Below, piece by piece: positions 8,428 to 17,922 of a stretch of 64,000 nucleotides of DNA (the stretch's first letter is position 1; every line of letters begins with the position of its first letter). Position numbers and translations under genes: made by a program. Under the pieces are notes generated by a model that searched no databases, was not told the origin of the DNA, and saw nothing but the letters and a program-made list of their open reading frames with translations. This stretch comes from Chryseobacterium sp. W4I1. GTDB lineage: Bacteria > Bacteroidota > Bacteroidia > Flavobacteriales > Weeksellaceae. The stretch covers positions 3,577,001-3,641,000 of the forward strand of contig NZ_JAUSXQ010000001.1 in assembly GCF_030816115.1 (NCBI RefSeq). The letters are read 5' to 3'.

Positions 8428-9940
8428 CTTTTAAATATTTCTTCACTTCCTCCAGGTACGGGTACATTACCATATCGTCTGAGAAAGCTGGAATGATCTT
8501 TCTGATCTCATCATACAGCTCTTTGGTAGAGGATGAAACTTTATCCTGAAACCCAAGATATTCCACAGCCTGAATAATGGTAATGGCTTCAATCGCCAAT
8601 ACTTCAAATGCATTCTCAATCACTTTTCTGCAGATCACCGCAGCGTTGGTTCCCATGCTTACAATATCCTGATTATCATTATTATTAGGTATACTGTGTA
8701 CATACATGGAATTTGAAAGCATCTGGCTTTCTGCCGTAGTAGATGTTGCTGTAAACTGAACGCCCTGCATCCCGAAATTAAAGCCTAATTTACCTAAATT
8801 TACAAAAGGAGGCAAGATTTCGTTGATCTTTGAGTTTAAAAGGTAGTTCAACTGCCTTTCAGCAAGCATCGTAAGCTTGGTAACAACGATCTTCAGCTTG
8901 TCCATTTCAAGAGAAATATAGTCTCCGTGGAAATTTCCACCATGATAAACATGCTTATCTTCTACATTGATAATAGGATTGTCATTCGCTGAATTGATCT
9001 CATTTTCAAGGACATTCTCAGTGTATTCCAAAGTATCTAAAACAGGGCCTAAAATCTGTGGAACACATCTCAGCGAATAATATTCCTGAACTTTTTCTTT
9101 AAATACTTTTTCCTGTTCTTCAAAGTGGGTATACAAATGATCTTCCCTTTTTCTGATCAGTTTACTGTCTGCCAGATGAGCACGCATTCTTTCTGCCACT
9201 TTTTGCTGTCCGTAATGCTTTTTCGTGCCGTTCAAAGCTTCTGAAAGGTGGTCATCATAGGCCTGAACAATCTCATTGATTGCACAGGAAAGCCTGATAG
9301 AAATATCCGTTAACTGATTGGCCTTATAAGCATTAACAATTCCTATTCCGGACATCACGGAAGTTCCGTTCATCAAAGCAAGACCTTCACGGATCTCCAC
9401 TTTAATCGCCTCTAATCCTTCTGCTTCAAAAACATCTTTCGTGGCTTTTCTTTCGCCTTTATAAAAAACTTCTCCTTCCCCGATCAAGACCAAAGCAAGG
9501 TGGGCCAGCTGAACTAAATCTCCACTTGCGCCTACACCACCATGTTCAAAGATCAATGGCGTAATATCCCTATTGATCAATTCTTTAAGTAAATGAACTA
9601 CCGATTGATGTACACCAGAATTTCCAAGTGAAAGGGTATTCAGTCTTGCCAGCATACAGGCTTTAACTTCCTGCGCAGGCAACGGGTTCCCGATTCCTGA
9701 AGAATGGCTCCTGATCAGGTTATACTGAAGCTGGTGTGTATCTTCATCACTTATTTTAAATTGAGCCATCGGCCCAAATCCGGTGTTTACACCATATATT
9801 ACTTTATTCTTTGAAAATTCCTTTAAAAACTGAAAACTTGTTTCTACTCGCTGTAAAAGCGATTCTTCCAGTTCAATTTTTTCGTTCTCAATGATAATTT
9901 TTTGAAAATCCTTCAGTTCTAAAAAGTTATTTATTTTCAT
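8420..9940 (-). CDS. aromatic amino acid ammonia-lyase (tyrosine ammonia-lyase of flexirubin pathway)
   Basis: A 506-residue lyase of the HAL/PAL/TAL family. The Ala-Ser-Gly triad that cyclises to the MIO cofactor is at 138-140 (GGVGASGDLVQLAH). The catalytic Tyr49 lies in YGVNTGFG, and the substrate-pocket segment RSHSSG contains His79, a position where His is associated with tyrosine or histidine use. Flavobacterial homologues in pigment loci are tyrosine ammonia-lyases that give 4-coumarate as the aryl primer; that use is strongly suggested by the context with ACP, ketosynthase, CoA ligase and halogenase. Start is the ATG at 9940; a TTG directly before it is also open. It heads the operon and is divergent from the halogenase gene. 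Confidence 0.9.
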   Translation of the reverse strand: MKINNFLELKDFQKIIIENEKIELEESLLQRVETSFQFLKEFSKNKVIYGVNTGFGPMAQFKISDEDTHQLQYNLIRSHSSGIGNPLPAQEVKACMLARLNTLSLGNSGVHQSVVHLLKELINRDITPLIFEHGGVGASGDLVQLAHLALVLIGEGEVFYKGERKATKDVFEAEGLEAIKVEIREGLALMNGTSVMSGIGIVNAYKANQLTDISIRLSCAINEIVQAYDDHLSEALNGTKKHYGQQKVAERMRAHLADSKLIRKREDHLYTHFEEQEKVFKEKVQEYYSLRCVPQILGPVLDTLEYTENVLENEINSANDNPIINVEDKHVYHGGNFHGDYISLEMDKLKIVVTKLTMLAERQLNYLLNSKINEILPPFVNLGKLGFNFGMQGVQFTATSTTAESQMLSNSMYVHSIPNNNDNQDIVSMGTNAAVICRKVIENAFEVLAIEAITIIQAVEYLGFQDKVSSSTKELYDEIRKIIPAFSDDMVMYPYLEEVKKYLKAM

Positions 9941-9965
9941 CAATTAAAAGTAATAGTTGCTAATT

Positions 9966-9998
9966 TTGTAAAATATTAATTATTTGTCACTAATTTTG
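9966..9998 (+). promoter_or_regulatory. predicted promoter for the halogenase gene
   Basis: TTG at 9966-9968 and TAATTTTG at 9991-9998, 22 bases apart, match the Bacteroidota primary sigma consensus (TTG, 17-23 bases, TAnnTTTG). The predicted start of transcription is about 30 bases before the ATG at 10038. Confidence 0.6.
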
Positions 9999-10001
9999 CG
10001 G

Positions 10002-10036
10002 CAAAGATAGAAGTTATTATTAAAATAAAAAACCAA
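10002..10036 (-). promoter_or_regulatory. predicted promoter for the ammonia-lyase operon
   Basis: On the minus strand TATCTTTG (10009-10002) matches TAnnTTTG exactly, with TTG at 10036-10034 (24 bases, slightly long). It overlaps the divergent halogenase promoter region, so the two pigment transcripts share about 90 bases of control DNA. Confidence 0.5.
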
Positions 10037-10037
10037 G

Positions 10038-11294
10038 ATGAGCAAAGAATTTGTTGATGTTCTCGTAATCGGGGCTGGGCCTTCCGGATGCGTATCTTCT
10101 TCATACTTAAAGAAGAACGATATCAACGTAAAAGTTGTTGAAAAAACAAATTTCCCAAGACTGGTTGTAGGCGAAAGCTTAATCCCCAGGGTAATGGATC
10201 ATTTTGATGAGGCGGGACTTTTTCCTGCTTTAGATAAAATGGGCTTTGAAAAAAAACTGGGTGCGCGTTTTTTACGGGGCAACGAAGTTTGCATCTTTGA
10301 TTTTAGCGATAAGTTCGGAGAAGGCTGGGATTGGACATGGCAGGTTCCGAGAGCTGATTTTGATAATACTCTTGCCCAGGAAGTTATCAAGAAAGGCATT
10401 GATCTGGAATTTGAAACGGAAGTTATTGACATTCGATTTGATGGTACGGATTCTATAACTACTGTAAAAACGAAAGATGGTGAAACGAAAGAAATCCATG
10501 CTAAGTTCGTGATCGATTCCAGCGGCTACGGAAGGGTACTGCCAAGGCTTTTTGATCTTGAAAAACCTTCAAAATTATCTCCGCATTCTGCTATTTTTGC
10601 TCATGTAGAGGATATTAACAGAGAGGAGGGCGAAGAGGGAACTTTGATCTCTTTTGACATTATTGAAACTGAGGTTTGGCTTTGGGTCATTCCTTTTTCC
10701 AATGGAAATACAAGCGTGGGAATTGTAGGTCCTACAGAATATATAGAAAAACTGTCTGAAACCGGGAATGCAACAGAGGCTTTGAGAAAAGCAATCTCTT
10801 TATCTGATTATTATGTGAAAAGATTCGGAAATGTAGATTTTCTTTTTGAGCCAAGGCATCTGAAAGATTATTCATGTTCTGTAAAACAGCTGTTCGGAGA
10901 CGGATACGCTCTGACAGGAAATGCTTCAGAATTCCTTGATCCTGTTTTCTCATCGGGAATGGCATTTGCCACAGAATCAGGAATGCTTGCTGCAAAACTA
11001 GCTTTAAGACAACTCAACGGTGAGAAGATCGACTGGCAAAAAGATTATACAGATTATATTCTGTACGGAGTGGACGTTTTCACAACTTATGTGAAAGAAT
11101 GGTATACGGGAAATCTTCAGGAGCTTTTCTTTCACAGACCTGAAAACGAAGATGTAAAGAGAAAAATATGTGCTGTTTTAGCCGGATATGTCTGGAATAA
11201 AGACAATCCTTTTGTAAAGAAACACGATACAGTGGTTAAAAATCTTGCCAACCTTATTAAGCAGGAAAGGCAAGAACAGCAGAATGAATCATAA
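10038..11294 (+). CDS. flavin-dependent halogenase-like FAD oxidoreductase
   Basis: A 418-residue FAD protein of the tryptophan-halogenase/CmlS group. The FAD motif VIGAGPSGCVSSSYL is at 10-24. GESLIPR at 45-51 leads into GFEKKLGARF, where Lys73 fits the catalytic lysine of variant-type halogenases. WLWVIP at 214-219 exactly matches the WxWxIP signature that keeps these enzymes from acting as monooxygenases. Chlorinated flexirubins are known, so ring halogenation of the aryl head is the likely role. It is divergent from the ammonia-lyase. A geranylgeranyl-reductase-like oxidoreductase remains an alternative, but the two signatures favour halogenase. Confidence 0.8.
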   Translation: MSKEFVDVLVIGAGPSGCVSSSYLKKNDINVKVVEKTNFPRLVVGESLIPRVMDHFDEAGLFPALDKMGFEKKLGARFLRGNEVCIFDFSDKFGEGWDWTWQVPRADFDNTLAQEVIKKGIDLEFETEVIDIRFDGTDSITTVKTKDGETKEIHAKFVIDSSGYGRVLPRLFDLEKPSKLSPHSAIFAHVEDINREEGEEGTLISFDIIETEVWLWVIPFSNGNTSVGIVGPTEYIEKLSETGNATEALRKAISLSDYYVKRFGNVDFLFEPRHLKDYSCSVKQLFGDGYALTGNASEFLDPVFSSGMAFATESGMLAAKLALRQLNGEKIDWQKDYTDYILYGVDVFTTYVKEWYTGNLQELFFHRPENEDVKRKICAVLAGYVWNKDNPFVKKHDTVVKNLANLIKQERQEQQNES

Positions 11295-11297
11295 AAA

Positions 11298-11326
11298 ATG
11301 GTCTGAATATTTTCAGACCGTTTTTG
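11298..11326 (+). terminator. Rho-independent terminator after the halogenase gene
   Basis: GGTCTGA (11300-11306) pairs with TCAGACC (11313-11319), followed by GTTTTTG. It lies 6 bases after the stop codon. Confidence 0.8.
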
Positions 11327-11373
11327 TTTTATTTGAAGTTGGCAAATATAGAACTTCACTTAGTAAAGTACTG

Positions 11374-11973
11374 TTACTTTTTAGTATAATGTTCAACTTT
11401 TAAAGCAAGCATTTTTGCCGTTTTCGCAAAGCATTCTGCTATTCTGTCATTATTATTCGGGACCCCGAAACCGTTATCTCCTGTTGCCTTAATTCCTTCC
11501 ACAACCATTAAAACATTGCCGGGATTATCTGTTTCAACGAAAGTCATTTTACTTGAAACCAGAGCCTTGTCACTTGCTAAAGGAAAAAATAATCCTACAT
11601 GAACCCATGTTGGCTCAACAATTAAAGTATATTTAGTTTGGGCAAATTTATCGGAAGCCTGAATTGTTGCATTTTTATTCCAAGACATCATAAATTTATC
11701 CGGGAAGGACTTTTCTTTACTATACTCCCAATCTGCCTTCCATTTTTCTGCCTCTTCTTTTCCTTTTGCCTTTTCAATCTCAGCAATTCTTATATCCAAA
11801 AATTCTTGTTCCGTTAAATTCTTTTTTTCAAACTTCAGGTGATCATATTTAAAAACAACTTTAATAAATTTTTGATCCTTTAAAAAGTTATAATCTCCTG
11901 AAATAACTCTTACTCTTTGTGCTGTTAAGCTTGTAAAAATGGTTATCAGGATTAGTAGAAATATTTTTTTCAT
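11374..11973 (-). CDS. secreted protein of unknown function
   Basis: A 199-residue protein with a clear signal peptide (MKKIFLLILITIFTSLTAQ, cleavage expected after about residue 18). The mature part has a charged, probably helical middle (EIAEKAKGKEEAEKWKADWEYSKEK) and a beta-rich C-terminal half (KYTLIVEPTWVHVGLF, GNVLMVVEG). I do not recognise a family. It starts 17 bases downstream of the CoA ligase gene and probably shares its transcript, so it may serve the pigment pathway in the periplasm, but nothing in its sequence shows this. Confidence 0.75.
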   Translation of the reverse strand: MKKIFLLILITIFTSLTAQRVRVISGDYNFLKDQKFIKVVFKYDHLKFEKKNLTEQEFLDIRIAEIEKAKGKEEAEKWKADWEYSKEKSFPDKFMMSWNKNATIQASDKFAQTKYTLIVEPTWVHVGLFFPLASDKALVSSKMTFVETDNPGNVLMVVEGIKATGDNGFGVPNNNDRIAECFAKTAKMLALKVEHYTKK

Positions 11974-11990
11974 GGTGATTTTTTGTTTTT

Positions 11991-13283
11991 TTATCTTAAA
12001 TCTATAAATGTGATCGGTTTTCTGCTGTTCGGATTAAAAACAGTTTTGGACAGCGTATCAAAATCTACGATTTCGATTTTTGGGCTCACTCTTAGTTTTG
12101 CGCGAAAATGATCACGAACTTCATTGACAAAGGCTTCATGGTCCTGATCTGTGCTTAATTTAATGATAATTTCATCCAGCCCGATTTCATTAGACTGAAT
12201 AACGATCTGATAGCATAAAATAGTACTGAAATCATTTAAAATATCATTCATCGCAGGCGGATACAGGGTTGTTCCTTTATATTTGATCATCTGCTGCTTT
12301 CTTCCGACAACCGGGCCAAGTCTCATGGTATTTCTTCCGCAACCGCAAGGTTCATCATGTGCTTTTACAATATCTCCGGTCTTAAAACGCAACAAAGGAA
12401 TCGCTTCAACGCCTAACGTAGTGATCGTCAGCTCCCCGTTTTCTCCTTCATGAACGGGATTTCCGCTATCGTCAAGAATTTCTGTGATAATCAGTTCCGG
12501 ATGGTGATGCCCTCCTGTTTGAAATTCACATTCCGTAAAGGCCGTACTCATTTCAGTAGAAGCGTATGTTGAAAACAGCTTAATATTCCATTTTTCTTTG
12601 ATCTTCTGTGAAAGGATATTATCTGTAAAATCCTGGTTTTTGATGCTTTCACCAATACATACCGCTCCATAAACACTGGAATTCTTATAATCCAATCCAT
12701 TTTTTTCGGCATAATCGATCATCTTTAAAAGAAAAGACGGAACAGTAATAAGGTATTTAGGCTTATATCTGAAGATAGAATCCCACTGAAGTTCAGGAAT
12801 TCCGGGGCCCATTCTTACAACGCTGGCTCCCATTTTCCGTAAACCAAGAAAATAGGCAAGACCTGCCATAAATCTCTTATCGATTGTCGTGATCATCTGC
12901 ACAACATCCCCTTTCTTAATTCCTGCACAAGCAAAAGAAATAGCTTCATTATAAGCAAGCCTTTCAAGATCATTGTCTGACAACCCGAAAGTTACAGGAT
13001 CACCTAAGGTTCCCGAAGTAGTACTGTAGTCTACAATTTTGTCCGGGGGAATGCAGAAAAAATCCTGGTTGTTTTGCTGAAGATCATCCTTTGTAGTCGT
13101 AGGGATTTTCTGGAGATCTTCCAGTGTCAGGATGCCTGTAATATTGATATTATTTTCTTTGAATAATTTCTGATAAAAAGGTGAATGGGTTTCAAGATAA
13201 ACCAAAAGTTCCTGAAGCTTCTGCTCCTGAAACTTTTTGATGTTCTGAAGGTCTGATCTTTCGATGGCCGGATAGAATTCCAA
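11991..13283 (-). CDS. AMP-dependent acyl/aryl-CoA ligase (phenylacetate-CoA ligase-like)
   Basis: A 430-residue adenylate-forming enzyme like phenylacetate-CoA ligase. The P-loop-like YSTTSGTLGDPVTFG is at about residues 87-101, followed by YASTEMSTAF (aromatic-binding/A5 region), RFKTGDI (A7) and a C-terminal subdomain (GRKQQMIKYKGTTLYP). A Cys-rich CGCG insert precedes the hinge. In a flexirubin cluster it would activate 4-coumarate for loading onto ACP or CoA. The start appears to be TTG at 13283: an in-frame TAA lies six codons upstream, and a TAAATTTG promoter element at 13304-13311 puts the mRNA start only about 15 bases before it. Confidence 0.85.
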   Translation of the reverse strand: MEFYPAIERSDLQNIKKFQEQKLQELLVYLETHSPFYQKLFKENNINITGILTLEDLQKIPTTTKDDLQQNNQDFFCIPPDKIVDYSTTSGTLGDPVTFGLSDNDLERLAYNEAISFACAGIKKGDVVQMITTIDKRFMAGLAYFLGLRKMGASVVRMGPGIPELQWDSIFRYKPKYLITVPSFLLKMIDYAEKNGLDYKNSSVYGAVCIGESIKNQDFTDNILSQKIKEKWNIKLFSTYASTEMSTAFTECEFQTGGHHHPELIITEILDDSGNPVHEGENGELTITTLGVEAIPLLRFKTGDIVKAHDEPCGCGRNTMRLGPVVGRKQQMIKYKGTTLYPPAMNDILNDFSTILCYQIVIQSNEIGLDEIIIKLSTDQDHEAFVNEVRDHFRAKLRVSPKIEIVDFDTLSKTVFNPNSRKPITFIDLR

Positions 13284-13303
13284 TACTTGTAATTTTTAGA
13301 TGA

Positions 13304-13311
13304 CAAATTTA
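13304..13311 (-). promoter_or_regulatory. predicted -7 element upstream of the CoA ligase
   Basis: TAAATTTG on the minus strand fits TAnnTTTG exactly, 20 bases before the predicted TTG start. No TTG sits at the expected -33 position, so the promoter is incomplete or activator-dependent. Confidence 0.4.
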
Positions 13312-13406
13312 TTAAATAAAATATTGTAGACTGTATTAATGTAAAATGTATTCATGATTTTCAGTCATAGTATTACATCTTGCTTTTGAGAAATTAAATC
13401 GGAATC

Positions 13407-15086
13407 TTATCTTTGAAAAGTAAAGGTTTGTGTATTGTTGTTCCCCGCCGTATTGACTGTTGTTATTTTTAAAGTGTGCAAGCCTGAACCTTTAGGGCAT
13501 TTTTCATCAAAAACATAGACAAAATCATCTTTTACACGGGCAAATCGCAGCCAATTCCCATCCAGTTCCGCACGAAATGATTCAATATCGCCAATTTTAG
13601 TGGTTCCTTTTAACCGTAAAACACTGCTGGTAATAACAGCCCCATCTTTCCAATTTGAAGAAACGGAAGGCAGGCTATTGTCCAGCAATAATCTTGCAGT
13701 TCCTAGACGGTTAAAACTCCCTTCCATCCAATCAGCACTCCATTCTCCCTTAACCGTACTTTTATCACTTCCGTAATTGAGCTCCATCACTACTTTATTC
13801 TTTTCTTCATTCGTCAATTTTCTGTTTGGTCTTATTTTCAAAAGATAGTCATCATGAACCGGAATGTAGGAACTGTTTAAAACAATAACATTTGAAACTG
13901 CTTCTCCATCAGTTTTTTCATACATATTAAAATTCACGGCATCATAAACAGCATTTTTACTGAGATTGATTTCAGCGTTTTCAGTTTTAATCGTTTTTCC
14001 AGTGCTTGGAACAACTGTTTTTCCATTGGACGAAACTTTTTCTGAGTTTTGAATAAACTGAACTTTTGTCGTCAACCGGCTTGTATTTCCGTTCACATCT
14101 TTTAAAATAATTTCAATGTTGTGAATTTTGTCATCCTGAAAATTGATAATTCCATCTGACCCTGAGCTATAGTTTTTCAATTTCATTCCCGGCAAAACAG
14201 ACAAATGCTGAATGCTCATTTTATCACGGATAAATTTGGCATAATCTATACAGCCATTTAAATAACGGGTATCATCATAGCTCACTTTATCAATTTTAAA
14301 GCTATAAATAAGCTGATCATCCATGAATAATTCTGCATTATAAATTCCCAAACTAAAACCTTGATTAGCTTTATCCACAGCTTTTATTGCAAAACTGACA
14401 GAAGGTGAATTTACCTGAACAACGTTAGCCATATAAGTATTTCCACTTTTTTTAACAGCAATTCCGTTAGCTCCGGGTTCATACGTACTGAAGCGTCGAT
14501 CGTACCAATACAATCCGCTGATCGTTGGTGATACGCTATCCGGAATATTAAATCCAAAAAGCAAAGGATTGAGACATTCCTCCGTTTTTGTATCTCTGAT
14601 CTCAAAATGTAAATGCGGTCCTGCAGATCCCCCGGTATTTCCGCTTAAAGCAATAAGTTGCCCCTTGACCACAGGAAACTGTCCGGGAGAGAAAGTGATA
14701 TCCTGTTCCCACTTCTCTTCTTTGTATTGTCTTTCTTTTACAAACTCATCCAGCTTATCAAAAAATTTATTGAGATGGGCATACACGGTAGTATAGCCAT
14801 TGGGATGGGTAATATAAACGGCATTTCCAAAACCATAACGTTCTACCTTTATTCTACTTACATAACCGTCTGCAGCAGCAACGACCGTTAAATTCTCCTG
14901 ACTGTTGGTTCGCAGATCTAGCCCCATATGAAAATGATTAGCTCGGACCGCTCCGAAGTTAGCAGCCAGCTGCATAGGAATATTCAGAGGGTTTCGGAAG
15001 TAATTTTGCGGATAATTATTTTGAGCTTTCGCTGTAACAGCATTGAAGAAGCAGATAATGAATAGAAGTTTGTAAAGGACTTTCAT
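13407..15086 (-). CDS. M23 family metallopeptidase (LytM-like), secreted
   Basis: A 559-residue exported protein with signal peptide (about 1-21). The LytM/M23 domain is near the N-terminus: zinc ligands His53 and Asp57 in HFHMGLDLR, His104 in YAHLNKF, and His158/His160 in AGPHLHFE. Residues after about 190 form a long beta-rich extension of Ig-like character common in Bacteroidota. The enzyme probably cuts peptidoglycan cross-links or, if modified, regulates amidases. All catalytic residues are present. It is probably a housekeeping neighbour and marks the right edge of the pigment region. Confidence 0.88.
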   Translation of the reverse strand: MKVLYKLLFIICFFNAVTAKAQNNYPQNYFRNPLNIPMQLAANFGAVRANHFHMGLDLRTNSQENLTVVAAADGYVSRIKVERYGFGNAVYITHPNGYTTVYAHLNKFFDKLDEFVKERQYKEEKWEQDITFSPGQFPVVKGQLIALSGNTGGSAGPHLHFEIRDTKTEECLNPLLFGFNIPDSVSPTISGLYWYDRRFSTYEPGANGIAVKKSGNTYMANVVQVNSPSVSFAIKAVDKANQGFSLGIYNAELFMDDQLIYSFKIDKVSYDDTRYLNGCIDYAKFIRDKMSIQHLSVLPGMKLKNYSSGSDGIINFQDDKIHNIEIILKDVNGNTSRLTTKVQFIQNSEKVSSNGKTVVPSTGKTIKTENAEINLSKNAVYDAVNFNMYEKTDGEAVSNVIVLNSSYIPVHDDYLLKIRPNRKLTNEEKNKVVMELNYGSDKSTVKGEWSADWMEGSFNRLGTARLLLDNSLPSVSSNWKDGAVITSSVLRLKGTTKIGDIESFRAELDGNWLRFARVKDDFVYVFDEKCPKGSGLHTLKITTVNTAGNNNTQTFTFQR

Positions 15087-15293
15087 ACGTCATTTGGTTT
15101 TGAGTTTACTTAAATCTACAAAATTTAAAAATAATGGCGAAACAGAATTTGACACGTCAAGTTTTGGCGTTTACAGCATTGATATTTGCACCATAAAGGT
15201 CGGGATTAAAAGTTGACATGAATATCATTTTACCAGAATCATTATCAAAGAAGAGCCAAAACAAAAAATATTATTTAATGAAAAAACTAAAAA

Positions 15294-17909
15294 ATGGATT
15301 TTAAAGAATACTTAAAAGGAATAGACAATTTTGATAAGATAAGTCGGGAAATATGGGCAGAAATGAGGGGTGAAAAAATAATCACCAGTTCTATAGAACC
15401 ATTTTTTACTAATCTATGGGTGGATGAGGAAAAGATTTTCAGATTATTGACATCTTCAACAGATTTCAACACCTATCTTTTTGATGCACAAAAAAACTTT
15501 ATCAACTCTTCACAAGGAGTAGAAAAAGTAAACTTAAATGAAATACCACCTTCAAAAATTGATAATGTAAGAGTAAAGACCAAGATGATTGAAAAGCTAG
15601 TCATCCAGGAGCCAAAAATAGAAGATACAAAATTTCAAAACTCATTTTTAGAACGCATTGATAACAAAGTATGGGTCAATGTGAGCCCCGGTTATATTGA
15701 TCCTAAAAAGTATACCCATCATACAGAAATAGGTATTAGAGAGAAAAAAATAGAGTGTACAATTAATATTCCTTATCGGGAATATAACCGGGAAGCAACG
15801 CAGACTGTAATAAATGAGGTAGAAACTACTATTAGCTACTCTTCAAATACTGCTGATGCTATAAAAATTAATCTTAGCGATGTGGAAGACTATATGGCTG
15901 CTATCACCTATCTTTTTCCTTATCATCGGGAAATGGCACAAGTAGGTCTCATTGCTCATTTTGAAGAGGCGGGAAGTGGGCTTACCTCCATTGATGATTT
16001 AATGTTTTTTTACAATCAGCTACCTAATTTTGCTCTAACGGGTGTGGATTACAAAGGAAAAGCAAAAAAGCTTTCAGATCAGTTATTATGGGATCATTTC
16101 ATACAGTTTTTAAATTATGATTCTCAACTGATCCGTGATGTGGATTCAATAGGTAAAGCTGCTGCTTTGACAGTAGAGCCATTCAGGGACAAAAGTCGAT
16201 ATGCCATCCGTATTTTGACGGCAATTTCCGGAGAATTCGTTTATAAAAAAATTAAAAATGATCCCAAACTCATTCTTCACATTTATCATTCTTTAGATGG
16301 AGAGAGTGTCTACATGGGGAAAGGCATTATTTCGGACGCTGGTCAAGCAGCCCATGGACAAATGTTTGAAAACAAAGAACTTTTTGTCATTTACGTAACA
16401 GCTTTCATGCAAGCTCAGCATGCAATGGATGATGCTCATCAAACCTTACAAAAAGGGAGTCTTTTCGCATTTGGAGTGAGTAGAGATTCTGATACCATTG
16501 AAAGACATTGTGAACTTACAGGATATTTCATGGAAGGAGATGCTAATAGTATCGTCACATTGATCAATACTGTAAAGGTTTGGAATTTAAAAACGGAGAA
16601 AATTGAAGCTGAAAATGAAATTGAAAATGGAGAATTCAGACCGTTGGATATGCTGCATCTCAAGATCTATGAAAAAGTAAAACTTCCTAAGGGCAAAGTT
16701 CAAAGTAATGAAACGGATACTGAAGTTCCTGCACTGTTTCTTTATCACATAGCGCAAAAGAAAGCAGCAGAAGATGCACTAAGGAGTCTTCGTGTGATTG
16801 CTGACCTTATGGTGATATCAGCCAGTATTGCGACTCTGGAGTCCGGAGTATCGGGATTGCCTTTATATGTAGCTTATGCAGATATTGGGGTTGCTCTTTC
16901 AGATTTTTATATAGAAACGCGGCTGAGAGATGAGCTTAAAATGACTACCCGTGGAAAGAAGCTTTTAGAATTATGGGATGATATTTATATTGTTCAGGGC
17001 ACGACAAGTGCAATGGTAAGTATGCTCCCAAAAGCCGAAAAAGCACTGGATGCCACAATAGAAGTATTATACACTTCAAGATATTCAGGTCAGCAGGAAA
17101 GTATACAAAAGTTAATAAAAAATACTTTATATTCGTTTCCTTTAAGGAATTATTCTAAAAATGGATTAAAAGTTCTTTCAAAGGCCAGTGTTGAAAAGGC
17201 TATCACGCATTCTTCTGATTTTGAGAAGCTGAGAGTTCTTTTTGTGGAGAATGCGGCAAAAGAGATTGGTGTACTTCATAAAGGGAAATTATTTTTCCAG
17301 GGAAAGTCTCCTACAAGAACGGATATTTTTTTAGATTATATCTACAGAAAAGCAGGAGGAAATGCAACTAAGCTTGAAGAAGAGTTTAGCAGATTTGCCG
17401 GGATGGCGGAGAATCTCACACCTCACATTAGTCTTACTGTTGAGGAGTTTAAAGCAGGATTGAAAGTCCTTGAAGAAACTGAAATCAATGCTGAAAATGC
17501 AATTGATTATATATATGACGTATTACCTTATTTTAACCATTATATACTTAACAATGAAATAGTTATGGTTTCCGATTCCAATTGTGTCAATGTTGTTCAA
17601 AAAGTAATAGAATATTTAAAAACAGGTAATATATCACAAGCATTACATTCTGATGGACAAGATGTTGAAGTTTTAGAACAAATATTTGAGAATAGTTTTT
17701 CTTCACCTGTTAAAATTAAAGATATTAGGACTATTGACATGGCCGAAGGTGAAATTGGTATAATGTATATCTATAAAAAAGGATTTAAACATGGCCATGT
17801 TTTCAATGTTATTAAAAAAAATAAAAGACTTATGCTTCTTAATGGACAAAAAGGACTTATGCAAACATTTGAAAAGGCAGATTTTGTAGAATATTTAAAA
17901 GTAAAATAA
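15294..17909 (+). CDS. polymorphic toxin with C-terminal papain-fold (Tox-PL-like) domain
   Basis: An 871-residue protein with no signal peptide. Residues 1-740 resemble no family I can name; they include a hydrophobic alanine-rich stretch at about 500-535 (LMVISASIATLESGVSG, then LYVAYADIGVALSDF) that could be a membrane-active or helical hairpin segment. The last ~110 residues carry a papain-fold toxin pattern: SNCVNVVQKV with candidate Cys764, GHVFNVI with His835, and LLNGQKG with Asn850/Gln852, as in Tox-PL/glutamine-deamidase-like toxin domains (third residue often Asp). Four Imm35/YrhB-like immunity genes follow directly, which is the classic polymorphic-toxin layout. The delivery route is not encoded here. 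Domain call by motif and context, not by profile search. Confidence 0.72.
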   Translation: MDFKEYLKGIDNFDKISREIWAEMRGEKIITSSIEPFFTNLWVDEEKIFRLLTSSTDFNTYLFDAQKNFINSSQGVEKVNLNEIPPSKIDNVRVKTKMIEKLVIQEPKIEDTKFQNSFLERIDNKVWVNVSPGYIDPKKYTHHTEIGIREKKIECTINIPYREYNREATQTVINEVETTISYSSNTADAIKINLSDVEDYMAAITYLFPYHREMAQVGLIAHFEEAGSGLTSIDDLMFFYNQLPNFALTGVDYKGKAKKLSDQLLWDHFIQFLNYDSQLIRDVDSIGKAAALTVEPFRDKSRYAIRILTAISGEFVYKKIKNDPKLILHIYHSLDGESVYMGKGIISDAGQAAHGQMFENKELFVIYVTAFMQAQHAMDDAHQTLQKGSLFAFGVSRDSDTIERHCELTGYFMEGDANSIVTLINTVKVWNLKTEKIEAENEIENGEFRPLDMLHLKIYEKVKLPKGKVQSNETDTEVPALFLYHIAQKKAAEDALRSLRVIADLMVISASIATLESGVSGLPLYVAYADIGVALSDFYIETRLRDELKMTTRGKKLLELWDDIYIVQGTTSAMVSMLPKAEKALDATIEVLYTSRYSGQQESIQKLIKNTLYSFPLRNYSKNGLKVLSKASVEKAITHSSDFEKLRVLFVENAAKEIGVLHKGKLFFQGKSPTRTDIFLDYIYRKAGGNATKLEEEFSRFAGMAENLTPHISLTVEEFKAGLKVLEETEINAENAIDYIYDVLPYFNHYILNNEIVMVSDSNCVNVVQKVIEYLKTGNISQALHSDGQDVEVLEQIFENSFSSPVKIKDIRTIDMAEGEIGIMYIYKKGFKHGHVFNVIKKNKRLMLLNGQKGLMQTFEKADFVEYLKVK

Positions 17910-17922
17910 AAAATAAAACAAT

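Noticed and set aside
15087..15293. Promoter for the toxin gene at TTG 15164 / GATATTTG 15181
   Set aside because: Only 14 bases between elements and one mismatch in the -7 box, too far from the consensus to list.
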